DNA of 64,000 bases from Bog-473 sp963843365 (GCA_963843365.1 CAWJKG010000001.1:1-64000); one strand, 5' to 3'; counted from the first letter of the stretch, positions 51,763 through 61,564 are shown. Made by a program: numbers and translations. Notes: generated by a model not told the origin, from the sequence alone.

Positions 51763-53302
51763 CGAGCTTCTCGCGCCCTTCCCAGTAGGGCTGGCGGAGC
51801 TTGTACTTCTGGAGCTTACCCGTGGCCGTCCGATCGAGGGCGCCGCGGAACTCCACGCTCGTCGGCGCCTTGAAGTGAGCCAACCGGTCGCGGCAGTGGG
51901 CGATGAGCAGCGCCTCGGTGACGTCCGACCCGTCACGCACGACCACCAAGGCCTTGATCGTCTCACCCCACTTCTCGTCGGGTACCCCGATGACCGCCAC
52001 CTCGGCCACCGCCGGGTGCTGGTAGAGGCAGTCCTCGACCTCGATGGACGACACGTTCTCCCCGCCGGTGATGATCACGTCCTTCTTGCGGTCCGAGATC
52101 ACGAGATGGGCGTCCTCCACGTGGCCGCCGTCGCCCGTGTGGAACCAGCCGCCCTCCAGCGCCGCCGCGGTCTCGGCCGGTTGCTCCCAGTAGCCGGCGA
52201 AGACGTGATTGGAGCGGGCCAGGACCTCACCCTCCTCGTCGACGGCGATCTCGACCCCCAGGGCGGGCGTGCCGGCACGGCTCAACAGCTGCGACCGGGT
52301 CGCAGCACCGAGGTCGTCCCACTCGGCCGGGGCCCGGTTGATGGTGAGCAGCGGGGCCGTCTCCGTCAGGCCGTAGATCTGAATGAACTCCCAGCCGAGC
52401 TCGGACTCCACCCGCTCGATCGTCTTCGAGGGGGGCGGCGCGCCGGCCACGACGAGGCGCACCGTGTCGCGGCCGGCCACCGGCCGGCCGGCGGCGGCCC
52501 GGCTCTCCGCGGCGCCGAGGATGGCAGCCACCACCGCGGGGGCGCCGCAGAGCAACGTGACGCCGTGCTCCTCGATGCGCGTCAGGATGTCCTCCCCGTC
52601 GACCTTGCGCAGCACGACGTGGGTCCCGCCCATGCCCGTCACTGCGTACGGCATTCCCCATCCGTTGCAGTGGAACATGGGCAATGTGTGCAGCAGCACA
52701 TCACGGTCACTGACGCCCGTGTGCCAGCCGAAGGTCGCCGCGTTGAGCCAACAGTTGCGCTGTGTGAGCTGCACGCCTTTGGGCCGTGCCGTCGTGCCCG
52801 ACGTGTAGTTCACCGAGCAGGTCGCGTCCTCCTCCGCTTCCCAGGCGCGCGGAACCGCACCGAGCGGAGCGGGTGCGAACAGCGCGGCGTCGTCGCTCCC
52901 GTCGAGGCAGAAGCGGTGCGCCACCTTCAGTGTGCTGACCTCGTCGGTCAGATCGGGGTCGTACAGGAGGACGGACGCCCCGGAGTGCTGCACGACATAC
53001 GCGATCTCGTCCGCGGTCAGGCGGAAGTTGATCGGCACCAGGACCCGGCCGAACCCGCTGACACCGAAGTAGGCCGTGAGGAAGCGGCCGGAGTTGGGGC
53101 TGACGATGGCGACGCGTTCCCCGTGGTCGACCCCGAGTCCATCGAGCGCCAGGGCCATGCCCCGCGCCCGTGCGTCGAGCTCGCCGTACGTCAGCGTCCC
53201 CAGTGAGCCGGGGACATCCGGCTCGTCCACGACCGCGACCCGGCGCCCGTAGACCAACGCAGCCCGGTTGAGGAAGTCGGCCACCGTGAGCGCGACCCGC
53301 AT
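51755..53302 (-). CDS. AMP-binding acyl-CoA synthetase
   Basis: Activates a carboxylic acid to its CoA thioester through an acyl-AMP. About 515 residues: P-loop motif NYTSGTTARPKGVQLT, LPMFHCNGW, IYGLTETAPLLT, GWFHTGDGGHVED, DRKKDVIITGGENVSS and the C-terminal catalytic Lys in TATGKLQKYKL. This pattern matches medium/long-chain fatty acyl-CoA ligases (FadD/AcsM-like). The ATG at 53302 is preferred to a GTG five codons earlier. It converges on RNase D and sits 70 bases downstream of the aldo/keto reductase gene. Confidence 0.92.
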   Translation of the reverse strand: MRVALTVADFLNRAALVYGRRVAVVDEPDVPGSLGTLTYGELDARARGMALALDGLGVDHGERVAIVSPNSGRFLTAYFGVSGFGRVLVPINFRLTADEIAYVVQHSGASVLLYDPDLTDEVSTLKVAHRFCLDGSDDAALFAPAPLGAVPRAWEAEEDATCSVNYTSGTTARPKGVQLTQRNCWLNAATFGWHTGVSDRDVLLHTLPMFHCNGWGMPYAVTGMGGTHVVLRKVDGEDILTRIEEHGVTLLCGAPAVVAAILGAAESRAAAGRPVAGRDTVRLVVAGAPPPSKTIERVESELGWEFIQIYGLTETAPLLTINRAPAEWDDLGAATRSQLLSRAGTPALGVEIAVDEEGEVLARSNHVFAGYWEQPAETAAALEGGWFHTGDGGHVEDAHLVISDRKKDVIITGGENVSSIEVEDCLYQHPAVAEVAVIGVPDEKWGETIKALVVVRDGSDVTEALLIAHCRDRLAHFKAPTSVEFRGALDRTATGKLQKYKLRQPYWEGREKLVN

Positions 53303-53372
53303 GCCACCCCCGATCACTCCAGTCCGGCAGGCGCCGGCAGAGCGACCCTACCGGACAGCCCTGCCGCGCCTC

Positions 53373-54352
53373 TTAGAAGTGACCGAGGACCGGGTGGGGC
53401 ACGTAGGGCTTCTCCAGTGCGGCGATCTCGTCCTCCGACAGCTGCAACTCCTCGGCCGCCAGGGCGTCCTCCAAGTGCCGCTCCTTCGTCGTGCCGACGA
53501 TCGGCGCCGCCACCCCCGGCTTCGCCAGCACCCAGGCCAGCGCCACCTGTGGGGGCGGGACGTCACGGCGGGCGGCCACCTCGACCACGGCGTCGACGAC
53601 GTCGAAGTCGGTGGGCTGCTCGTAGAGGTAGTCGGTGAAGGGATCCGTGCTCGAGCGGGTGGTGTGGCGCCCACCGTCCCTGCTGCGGTTGCCTGCCAGC
53701 ACCCCTCGGGCCAGAGGGCTCCACGGGATGCACCCCACGCCCTGGTCGAGGCAGAGCGGAATCATCTCGCGCTCCTCTTCGCGGTAGAGGAGGTTGTAGT
53801 GATTCTGCATGGAGACGAACTTCGTCCAACCGTGCGCCTCCGCCGTGTACTGCGCCTTGGCGAACTGCCACGAGAACATGCTGCTGGCTCCGATGTAGCG
53901 CGCCTTGCCGGACCGCACGACGTCGTGCAGCGCCTCCATGGTCTCTTCAATCGGTGTGCGCGGATCCCAACGGTGGATCTGATAAAGGTCCACATAGTCC
54001 ATGCCGAGGCGCGCGAGGGACGCGTCGATCCCCGAAAGGATGTGCTTGCGGCTGAGTCCTCCCCGTTCTCACCCGGGCCGACCGGCATGAACACCTTCGT
54101 GGCGATGATGGCCTCGTCCCTGCTCAGGAACTTCGGCACGAGGCGACCGGTCGCCACCTCGCTGGCACCCGCCGAATAGGCGTCGGCCGTATCGAAGAAG
54201 GTCACTCCTCCTTCGACGGCCGCCCGCACGATCGGCTCTGCGGCGTCCTCGTCGATGACCCAGGCCCGGTCGCTGTCGTTCCCGAAGCCCATCATGCCCA
54301 GGCAGATCCTCGACACGCGCAGTCCGGATCTTCCGAGATTCGTGTAGTTCAT
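53373..54352 (-). CDS. Aldo/keto reductase, one frameshift
   Basis: An NADPH-dependent oxidoreductase of about 326 residues after correction, like YajO/IolS. It starts MNYTNLGRSGLRVSRICLG at 54352. The tetrad is Asp and Tyr in FFDTADAYSAG, Lys in AIIATKVFMP and His in YQIHRWDPR. NADP-binding residues are in IVGTTKERHLEDAL. The frame breaks near 54060 after GENGE; adding one G to a G-run gives GGLSRKHILSGIDASLARLG and restores the family sequence. This is again a homopolymer case. Confidence 0.85.
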
Positions 54353-54466
54353 GGCTGACCTCGCTCCGCCGGGACGCGCCGTCACGGCGTCCGCATGCTT
54401 ACCAGCCTTCGCTTCGGCTCCGTGCGCCCGCGCCCACAGGGGGAGCGGTGCCGTAGAGGCATACGC

Positions 54467-55357
54467 TCAGGGGCACCCCGCCCCGCTCGACCACTGCTGC
54501 CACCAGCAGCTGCCGGTGCCACCACTCCCGGAGCCGTGGCCGTCCCCGGCGTCGTGACCGTGGCCAGAGCCGTCACCGTGCCCATGCCCGCCGGTGCTGC
54601 CGCTTCCCGTGGTCCCCGTGTTGCCGGTGTCGCCACCACTCCCCGTGTTCCCGGTCGTCCCGGTGTTTCCCGTGTCGCCCGATCCGTTCCCACCGCCCCC
54701 GACCGGAGCGGCGCCGCCGGACGCCGAGGAGACCGGGATGGTGGTCGTGGTGGTGGTCGATGTGGGCGTGGTGGTCGTGGTCGTCGAGTTCGTCGGCGTG
54801 GTGGTGGTCGTCGTCGTCGTCGAGGTGCTCGTTCCCGCCGGTGGCGTGCTGGAAGGACCTGTCCCGGCCACCGCGAGCGTGGCGGTGGGAGTGGAGTTTG
54901 CGCCCGGGGCCGGCGGCGCGCCCGCGATGAACACAGCGGCCGAGGCCTGCCCCGTACCACCATTCGAAACCAGCCCTGCGCCGCCGGACTGCGCGCCGGC
55001 GGGAGCCGCAGGTGCCGATCCGGTAACCGGCTCGGCAGGGAGGCCGGGGACCGTCGTCGTCGTCGTGCTGACGGGCGGGACGACCGGGCCCGATGCATGG
55101 GCGGAGAGCACGGACTGGGCCATGGGGCCCGCGCCCATGCTGAGCCCGGCAACGACCGACAGGGCCGCTGCCGCGACCGCACCCGCGGCCACGAGACGAT
55201 TGCGGACGAAATAGAGGCCGGCAGCGGTGATCGACTCGGGTACGGCCGCGCGCGTCGACGCCTTCGGAATCGGGTGCCCGAATGTACGAGACGTGAAGAC
55301 CTCTTCCAACGTCGCGAGATCGTTCGCTTCAGCCCGGTCGGGCTCCGGCCCCCTCAT
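54467..55357 (-). CDS. Membrane-anchored low-complexity extracellular protein
   Basis: A 296-residue protein of no known family. The start is set at the ATG at 55357 because GGAGG lies five bases upstream. It has a cytoplasmic head with the motif LATLEEVFTSRTFG, one membrane helix (LVAAGAVAAAALSVVAGLSM), and a long exterior of Thr-rich and Gly/Asn/Thr/His-rich segments (TGNTGTTGNTGSGGDTGNTG, GHGHGDGSGHGHDAGDGHGS). It ends CWWQQWSSGAGCP with two cysteines. The LEEVF head is shared with the gene at 55677-56564, indicating a paralogous pair. The His/Gly tail might bind metal. No function can be assigned. Confidence 0.65.
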   Translation of the reverse strand: MRGPEPDRAEANDLATLEEVFTSRTFGHPIPKASTRAAVPESITAAGLYFVRNRLVAAGAVAAAALSVVAGLSMGAGPMAQSVLSAHASGPVVPPVSTTTTTVPGLPAEPVTGSAPAAPAGAQSGGAGLVSNGGTGQASAAVFIAGAPPAPGANSTPTATLAVAGTGPSSTPPAGTSTSTTTTTTTTPTNSTTTTTTPTSTTTTTTIPVSSASGGAAPVGGGGNGSGDTGNTGTTGNTGSGGDTGNTGTTGSGSTGGHGHGDGSGHGHDAGDGHGSGSGGTGSCWWQQWSSGAGCP

Positions 55358-55676
55358 GATCCTCCAGCGTCGTCTGTCCGGCTGGGCTCGCTCGCTCGGA
55401 GTTCCGCCTCCGAGGTGCAGACGCCCCCTCACGTTCAACGATATAGGTGGGAGGCCTGCGTGAACATGCGAAACCCTGGAATCTGTTGGGAATTGGTGTG
55501 AACTGCTGTGTGCGGTTCGAATAGCAATCTTCTGCTGCACGCGCGGTGCATCAATTCCGCGCTGTCCGGCGCGGTTGTCGGTGCATTGTCCGCGTGGCGC
55601 GCCGCCCGTCCAGCACACGTGGCGCGACGCCGCGACACGTGCAATCAACGTGCAACCCGACAGCAATTCTCCGTTG
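55358..55676. other. Intergenic region without recognised features
   Basis: About 320 bases between two paralogous minus-strand genes. No conserved RNA or open frame with family similarity was seen. It should contain the promoter of the downstream gene. Confidence 0.4.
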
Positions 55677-56564
55677 TCAGAGCGTTGTCGCGCTCACCGC
55701 TTGATCGACGGCGCTGACCGCGCTGCTCACGGCGCCGTTCACCGCGGTGGTGGCCGGTGCCGCTGCCGGCACTTCGCTCGCGAGTTCGCTCGTGACGTTC
55801 GACACGGCCGAGCCGACGCTGTTCGCACCACTGCCGACAGTGGACGTGACGGGTGCCAGCGGGTCGGGGCCTCCGGACCCGGACGGCAACCCTGGCGCCC
55901 CGCCGCCGCCGCCCGAACTCCCGGTCGGCACGGGTGGCCCGGATCCGGCTGATCCCGTGGTGGTCGCCGCCCCACCGAGGGTCACGCGCCCGGCCGGCGC
56001 GCTCTGGCCGCTCACGTGCGGCGCCGGCAACGGCACGCCGAGCGCCAAGGCCCCGGCGGCGACGTCCCCGGTCAGCGCCCCCGGGGTACTCGGGCCCGTC
56101 GACGCCGGGCTCGACGTGCGGACATGGCTCCGCGGGTGCGCCCGCCCCTGTGCCCCGTGCGCGGAAGTGATGGGAATGGTGGAGTGCTGGCCGGCACCGG
56201 AGGTGACGCCGGCGACGACCAGAGCCACCAGCGCGCTGAGCGCGGCTGCGCTCCGGTACCGGTTCGGCTGGCGTCGCCACGGTCCTCCAGACGGGACCGG
56301 TGCGCCAGCAGCGGTCATCCCCGCCCCTGCACCCCCTGCGGCGGGCGCCGCGTGCGGCGTTGGATCGGGTGTCCCCGGGGACGGGGCGACGGACCGTGCG
56401 GGTGTCCCTGTGGTCGGGCCTTCCTCCCCGGAGCGCAGTCGCGACCACGCGTGGGCGTCCCGGTTCGTCGCGAACGGCGCGTCCGTTGTGCGCCAGAACT
56501 CCTGTGATCGGAACACCTCTTCGAGGCCACCGGCGGCGGTCAAGCCCTGGCGGTCATTGTTCAT
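55677..56564 (-). CDS. Membrane-anchored low-complexity protein, paralogue of the 54467 gene
   Basis: A 295-residue protein of no known family. It has a short cytoplasmic head with GLEEVFRSQEFWRTTDAPF, a Pro/Ala-rich stretch, a membrane helix (SAAALSALVALVVAGVTSG) and an extracellular Ser/Gly/Pro/Val-rich tail whose end is helical (VGSAVSNVTSELASEV, VNGAVSSAVSAVDQAVS). The ATG at 56564 follows GGGAGGGGGC. It starts 27 bases after the chaplin-like gene and is probably cotranscribed with it. Confidence 0.65.
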   Translation of the reverse strand: MNNDRQGLTAAGGLEEVFRSQEFWRTTDAPFATNRDAHAWSRLRSGEEGPTTGTPARSVAPSPGTPDPTPHAAPAAGGAGAGMTAAGAPVPSGGPWRRQPNRYRSAAALSALVALVVAGVTSGAGQHSTIPITSAHGAQGRAHPRSHVRTSSPASTGPSTPGALTGDVAAGALALGVPLPAPHVSGQSAPAGRVTLGGAATTTGSAGSGPPVPTGSSGGGGGAPGLPSGSGGPDPLAPVTSTVGSGANSVGSAVSNVTSELASEVPAAAPATTAVNGAVSSAVSAVDQAVSATTL

Positions 56565-56591
56565 GCCCCCTCCCTTCGTCGGCGTCCGCCG

Positions 56592-58115
56592 TCAGTCGCC
56601 GTGCTCGGCCTCCGCGGGGCGGCGGCGACCGGACCGGCTGATCGCCAGGCCCATCAGGACCGCGCCCAGACCGATGACGATTTCGAGGAGCAGCGGGGCG
56701 CCGGTGGAGGCCAGGGACGACGCTCCCGACGCGGCGGTCGCCACGGTCGGTCCACTCGCCGGCACCGGGTTGCCCAACACGGTCGCTCCCACCGGCAGCC
56801 CGCCGGTCGAAGCCCCCGAAGCAGGCGACGACCCGCCGGCAGGTGCCGGCGACGCCGTCGACGGCGACGTCACCGGTTGCGGGCACGCCGCGTTCGCACG
56901 GCCCTCGAGTGCCGCCTGGACCCCGCACACCGTGACCGGAACGGTGGCCCCGGATCCCTGCGATCCGGGACTGCCGCCGGAACCCGGCGTGCCCGAGGAG
57001 GTGTGACCGGCACCGGTGCAGGTGCCATCGGCCGTGCCCTCGAGCGCAGCCGACACGGCGCAGACGGTGACCGGCGCGAACACCGGTGCAGGCCCCGTCT
57101 CGTCGCTCGAGACGTGCGCCGGCTCGCACGAGTTCGACGCTGTGCCGTCCACGGCGACGACGACGCTGCACGCGTTCACCGGGATCACGCCGTCAACAGG
57201 GGCGCTCTGGCTCCCATTACTGGTGGGCAGGTCGTTGACGAGCGGGAATCCGGCATCGGGCATGCACATGCCGCTGGAGGACCCGTCGGCCTCGACGACA
57301 GCGCCGCAGGCCGTCACGGGGACGAAGAGATCAGCGGCCTGACCCTGCTGCGCCACCGGGTCGGGCTGCTGCGGGCAGTCGGCCGAGCTGTCCCCGTCGA
57401 TCTCCGCAATCACGTCGCACACGGTGACGGGCACCGCCGCGTCCACCGTGCCCGACTGTGTGGTGGGCCCGCTCGTCCCCGACGTGTCGCAACTGCTCGA
57501 CGTGTTGGCGGCCAGGCCGACATTGACTGAGCAGATGCTCACCGGTGCGTCGGCGTTGACTGCGCCGTTCTGTGCTGTCTGTCCGGATTGGCCGCTGGTG
57601 AGCCCGAACGCCGTCGCCGCCAGGTTCAGCAGACCGATCGCGTTGTCCTGCGCCGTGATGGGGACATTGGCGTCCGCCAGCCCTCCGGGCTGATTCACCC
57701 CCACCGACGTCGTGGAACAGCTGCTGCCGGCGTCGGCGCCCGCCCCGACCGAGACCGAGCACACATTGATCGGCGCGGCCGCGTTGGCAACGGGAGAAGA
57801 CTGGCTCGTCGCATTCGAGCCCGTCGTCGAGTCCTGACCCGGCAGCAGCGTGCCACCGATTTCGTTCGACAATGCGGTGACGGGAGCGGCGACGGACGCC
57901 GGCAAGGGATCCGATACGGGCGTGGGCGTTGCCGTGGCCGAGCCCGTCGCCTGTGCGACTGCGGACGCCGCTGCGTTCTGCACTGCCTGCGCCGTCGCCT
58001 GCAGATCTGGTCCGGTCGACGCGGCGCCGGCTGGAGCGATGTTCAGACTGGCGCCCGCCGCCAGGACCAGACCGCACGTGGCGATCCCGAGAGATATCCA
58101 TCGATTCCGCCGCAT
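56592..58115 (-). CDS. Secreted multi-repeat chaplin-like protein with LASTG sorting signal
   Basis: A surface protein of 507 residues. A signal peptide (GIATCGLVLAAGASLNIAPA) is followed by about seven repeats with the pattern VPVTVCGVQAALEG...C, two Cys each (IPVNACSVVVAVDGTASNSC, APVTVCAVSAALEGTADGTC). A middle segment DNAIGLLNLAATAFG recalls the chaplin core NVVGLLNPAFG. The C-terminus is SLASTGAPLLLEIVIGLGAV then SRSGRRRPAEAEHGD, a sortase class E-like LAxTG signal. Long chaplins of Streptomyces have the same layout with fewer repeats. ATG at 58115 behind AAGGAG. A role in a hydrophobic surface layer is inferred. Confidence 0.72.
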   Translation of the reverse strand: MRRNRWISLGIATCGLVLAAGASLNIAPAGAASTGPDLQATAQAVQNAAASAVAQATGSATATPTPVSDPLPASVAAPVTALSNEIGGTLLPGQDSTTGSNATSQSSPVANAAAPINVCSVSVGAGADAGSSCSTTSVGVNQPGGLADANVPITAQDNAIGLLNLAATAFGLTSGQSGQTAQNGAVNADAPVSICSVNVGLAANTSSSCDTSGTSGPTTQSGTVDAAVPVTVCDVIAEIDGDSSADCPQQPDPVAQQGQAADLFVPVTACGAVVEADGSSSGMCMPDAGFPLVNDLPTSNGSQSAPVDGVIPVNACSVVVAVDGTASNSCEPAHVSSDETGPAPVFAPVTVCAVSAALEGTADGTCTGAGHTSSGTPGSGGSPGSQGSGATVPVTVCGVQAALEGRANAACPQPVTSPSTASPAPAGGSSPASGASTGGLPVGATVLGNPVPASGPTVATAASGASSLASTGAPLLLEIVIGLGAVLMGLAISRSGRRRPAEAEHGD

Positions 58116-58365
58116 GGCTTGCTCCTTCCGTAGTGGGACGCTCCGCCCTCAAGCCGCCCATCCCTCATACCCGGCGAAACGGAAAACTTCAGGACCCCAT
58201 GCGAACGTGGTCAAGAATTGTGAATGCACGCCGGCTGCAGGCGCCGCAGATGACGCGCAGGCGTGCGTCACCCCGTCGCTTTCGGCAACGGCACCGACGC
58301 CGCGCACCGGTTCTTTCACCCCGCGCCCGCCGCGCGCGCACGAACCGCCTCGTTGTGCTTCGGCG

Positions 58366-59505
58366 CTACCCCCGTGAACGACGGAAGTACCGGCTCAGCG
58401 TCTCCTCCTGCTGCTGGTACGAAGACCCGATGCCGGAGCCGTACAAAGAGGTGGGCTCTTCGAGCATGCGCTCGAAGGTGAGCTTGCACACGGCCTGACC
58501 GTTCTCCACCATGAAGGGCACGTCGTGTGCGCGCACCTCCAACGCGGCCCGCGAGCCTCGGAACCCGCCGGAGGGGTCGAACCCGAAGCCCGGATCGAAG
58601 AAGCCCGCGTAGTGCGTCCGCAGCTCACCGCTCGTCGGGTCGTATGCAGTCATCTCGGCGGCGAGGGTGGGTGGAATGCTGACGGCCTCGTTCGACATCA
58701 GCAGGTAGAAGCGCTTGGGGGAGAGGACGAGGCGGTCCCCGTCCTCCCGGAAGACCGGATCCCAGAAGGGCAGGGGGTCCACCTCGCCACCCTTTGTCAG
58801 ATCGAGCAGTGGCGCGCTGTCGCGGGTGCTGTGCCCGACCTGCCCGCGCGCATCCCCGCGCAGATCGAGCCCGAGGAAGAGGCCGTTCGAGAGCACGAGA
58901 TCGTCGACCGGTACCGGTGTGCCCGACCGGTAGAGGATCGGCTCCGCCAGGTGGGTCTCCCGGACTTCGTCGTCGGTCAACCACGGCTGCCCGAGGGACA
59001 ACCGGAGTTGATTGAGTGTGAGATCTTCCCGGACTCTGACGGCGAACGAGAGGGGGACCACCTCCAGGTACAGCGGGCCCTGATAGCCCGGTGCGATCTC
59101 GTCGAAGCGGTCGCTGTTGTCGGTGATCACCCGGGTGAAGACGTCGATGCGACCCGTCGAGCTCTTCGGGTTGGCCTTGCCGCGAAGCCCGGCCGGGAGG
59201 TCGAGCCGTTCCTTGAGTTCAATCAGGTACGGGCAGCGGGCCTCGAGCATCGCCCCGTCGCCGCGCAGATCGATCTCGTCGAGGACGTAATCCTTGAGCT
59301 TCCGCTCGACCGAGTCGCTGCCGGGGAGGAAGCTGCACCGGATGCGCAGGGCCCGTTCTCCGAGCCGCAGGTCGAGGCTGGCGGGCTGCACGTTGGCGTC
59401 GGGAATGTTGAACCGGCCCGCGTCGACGTAGCCGGCCCGGATCGCCCGCGCCAGCAGCTGTCCGGGCAGCACGCCGTCCGAGGTCGATTGGAGGTTCAGC
59501 ACCAC
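58366..59505 (-). CDS. dcd: Bipartite 2'-deoxycytidine 5'-triphosphate deaminase
   Basis: Converts dCTP to dUTP for thymidylate synthesis. The protein has about 379 residues, about twice the length of the E. coli enzyme, and belongs to the duplicated form known from alphaproteobacteria and some actinobacteria. The first half carries NVQPASLDLRLGERALRIRC and the catalytic GKANPKSSTGRIDVFTRVI. The second half repeats the fold (SPKRFYLLMSNEAVSIPP, LRTHYAGFFDPGFGF). The start is put at the GTG at 59505 with GGAG eight bases upstream; the frame stays open to 59676. It is divergent from the hypothetical gene at 59775. Confidence 0.85.
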   Translation of the reverse strand: MVLNLQSTSDGVLPGQLLARAIRAGYVDAGRFNIPDANVQPASLDLRLGERALRIRCSFLPGSDSVERKLKDYVLDEIDLRGDGAMLEARCPYLIELKERLDLPAGLRGKANPKSSTGRIDVFTRVITDNSDRFDEIAPGYQGPLYLEVVPLSFAVRVREDLTLNQLRLSLGQPWLTDDEVRETHLAEPILYRSGTPVPVDDLVLSNGLFLGLDLRGDARGQVGHSTRDSAPLLDLTKGGEVDPLPFWDPVFREDGDRLVLSPKRFYLLMSNEAVSIPPTLAAEMTAYDPTSGELRTHYAGFFDPGFGFDPSGGFRGSRAALEVRAHDVPFMVENGQAVCKLTFERMLEEPTSLYGSGIGSSYQQQEETLSRYFRRSRG

Positions 59506-59774
59506 GGCGCCCGCTCCGATCCACGTTGCGTTCTGTCGGGCACTCCCAGAGCAAAGCACGTCGCCGGGCCGGCGCGAAAGACCCTGCGTGGGGACGGCAT
59601 CGGGCACAGCCTGTGGATGACTTGGGGAAGACACGCGCGACACGGGGGTTTCCCAGGAAGGAACTGGTATCCACAAGGGCCGTGAGGAGGGATCACCTGG
59701 ATCCTCTCGCCGCCCGTGCTAGAGAAAGGGGTGAACGGGGTCGGCTCGAGGAGCCCAGGCGGCGAAGAGGGAGT

Positions 59775-60383
59775 GTGACCCGGGTGCCCACAGCACATAC
59801 CGACGCGCACGGTTCCCGCGAGGACGAGGATCTCCTGGAGGACCGCCCGATCACCTTGATCGACATCGCCCGGGTGCTCGGACGGTCGGCCGGGGTCGGG
59901 CGCTCGGGCGACGCGCTCCTCATCAGGGCCTGGAGAGACGATCTCACCCTGATCGACGAGGCCCTGACGTACGCCCGCTCCGTCCTCGCCGCCGACCTGG
60001 CCATTTTGACCCAGGCCGGCCCGCGGGCCGCCGTGGATCCGGAGACCGTCATCGAGGACCTCCCCGCCATTTTGGCCTCCGGCCGCGGCGAAGGGCAGGG
60101 ATCAGGGGGCGGGGGCGAGGAGCTGGAGCTGGACCTCGAACTGAATTTCGACGAAGGCCTCTTCGTCCGCACGGATCACCTCCTGGCGCCCCACCGTGAG
60201 ATGGCCCGGATCGATCTGGCGGTTCCGGGGGCCCGGGCGCGCGTCGTCGCCATCGTCGAGGAGCAGCTCGCCATCCTCACCGAGCGCCAGGCTGCCGTGG
60301 AGGCCAGGCTCCAGCAGATCAGGGCCGTGATCATCCGCCAGTACAGGGACGCGGCCGCGTCGCCCCAGGACCAGTCCGCCTGA
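59775..60383 (+). CDS. Hypothetical protein
   Basis: A 202-residue soluble protein. The GTG at 59775 follows GAAGAGGGA and is chosen as start; the frame is open further upstream but without a ribosome site. It is acidic and mostly helical: ITLIDIARVLGRSAGVGRSG, LTLIDEALTYARSVLAADLA, a Gly/Glu-rich linker, and the coiled-coil-like IVEEQLAILTERQAAVEARL at the end. No family was recognised. It converges on the glycosyltransferase gene at 60395. Confidence 0.55.
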   Translation: MTRVPTAHTDAHGSREDEDLLEDRPITLIDIARVLGRSAGVGRSGDALLIRAWRDDLTLIDEALTYARSVLAADLAILTQAGPRAAVDPETVIEDLPAILASGRGEGQGSGGGGEELELDLELNFDEGLFVRTDHLLAPHREMARIDLAVPGARARVVAIVEEQLAILTERQAAVEARLQQIRAVIIRQYRDAAASPQDQSA

Positions 60384-60394
60384 CCCTTCGCCCC

Positions 60395-61564
60395 TTACGA
60401 CGATCCATCCTTGTGGCGCAGGCTCTCGTACAGCTCCCTCGGCCATCGCGTATAGCGAAAGGTCCGGGTCTGGCGCAGCGTCTCGAACTGATTCCGCCAA
60501 TGCGCTTCCCCGCTCTGGGCTTGCGCCAATTGCGCTTCGAGGCGAGTCACCATCTCGGAAAGGTCTGCGAGCTCGTGGCTCGACTCGACCCCGGCGAGCG
60601 GTCCTCCGTCACCGGCAAACCGACGTCCGACGAGACGGTCGTCAATTTGGGCATGCGCCGCATCGAGCAGCGCCGTGAACTCGGCGCCGAGGAAGCGGCC
60701 ATCCGGTCCCGGCGCGCCATTCAGCTCAATGAATGACTGCAGTTCCGGGTACTCCGCCACGGAGGCCGCGTAGTCGTGTCGGAGCGACACCATCGACTCG
60801 CGGAACCGGGCCGGGCTCAAGTGACCGTGGTCGATTGCCCAGCGCATGAGGAGCTCGAACTCGAACAGGAGGGCCGAATACGCGACGCCCCGCTGTTGCG
60901 AATACTGCCCACCGTGCACGCGGTAGACGGATCCGAGGAAGCCCGTGGCGACGAACTTCATTCCGTGGTGCGCCAGGTTCGTGTACAGGACGACGTCCGT
61001 GAGGAATCTCATGCGCACGCCCTGCAGATCGAACGGGTCCGGTATCGCTTCCAGCGCGCCGCGCGCCACGAGCACGTGACTGGGTCCCCCGACGAAGTTC
61101 TGTCTCTGGGCGATGACCCGCTCGAAGAACTCCTCCGCCGGAAAGATCCTCTCCTCGGCGGGACCCACGCCACTCAGCAGCTGTCCCGGCCTGCCGATCT
61201 CGTCGATCACACACCACGAACTGAACACGATGGCGGCGCCGTACCGTTCGGCTGCCTCCGTGAGCCGCTCGAGAGCCTCCGGGAACAAGAAGTCGTCGTC
61301 ATGGAGGAACTTCACGTACTTCCCCGTCGCCAGAGAAAGGAGGTGATCCCGGTTCGCTCCCGGTTCGCCGCGACGGGGATTTCTCACATAGCGAATCCGC
61401 GGGTCCGACCACTTCGACACGACGGATTCCACGTCCGGGTCGGCGCTGTCGTCGCTGATGATCAGCTCGAAGTCCCGCAGGGTCTGCCCGAGCACCGTGG
61501 CAAGAGCGACGTCCAGGAATTCCGGGCGAAAGGCCGGAATCGACACCGAGACGCGCGGCGTCAT
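60395..61564 (-). CDS. GT2 glycosyltransferase
   Basis: A GT-A fold glycosyltransferase of 389 residues. It has the nucleotide-sugar motif VSVSIPAFRPEFLDVAL at the N-terminus, FELIISDDSADPDVE, and VKFLHDDDFLFPEALERL as the DxD region. The C-terminal part contains a coiled coil (LADLSEMVTRLEAQLAQA). The ATG at 61564 overlaps the methyltransferase stop as ATGA. Together with the methyltransferase, WbqC and the aminotransferase it forms a surface-sugar operon. Confidence 0.87.
   Translation of the reverse strand: MTPRVSVSIPAFRPEFLDVALATVLGQTLRDFELIISDDSADPDVESVVSKWSDPRIRYVRNPRRGEPGANRDHLLSLATGKYVKFLHDDDFLFPEALERLTEAAERYGAAIVFSSWCVIDEIGRPGQLLSGVGPAEERIFPAEEFFERVIAQRQNFVGGPSHVLVARGALEAIPDPFDLQGVRMRFLTDVVLYTNLAHHGMKFVATGFLGSVYRVHGGQYSQQRGVAYSALLFEFELLMRWAIDHGHLSPARFRESMVSLRHDYAASVAEYPELQSFIELNGAPGPDGRFLGAEFTALLDAAHAQIDDRLVGRRFAGDGGPLAGVESSHELADLSEMVTRLEAQLAQAQSGEAHWRNQFETLRQTRTFRYTRWPRELYESLRHKDGSS

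Noticed and set aside
59612..59675. Two DnaA-box-like 9-mers (TGTGGATGA and GTATCCACA)
   Set aside because: Each has one mismatch to the consensus, only two are present, and no AT-rich region or dnaA/dnaN gene is nearby; not enough for an origin.
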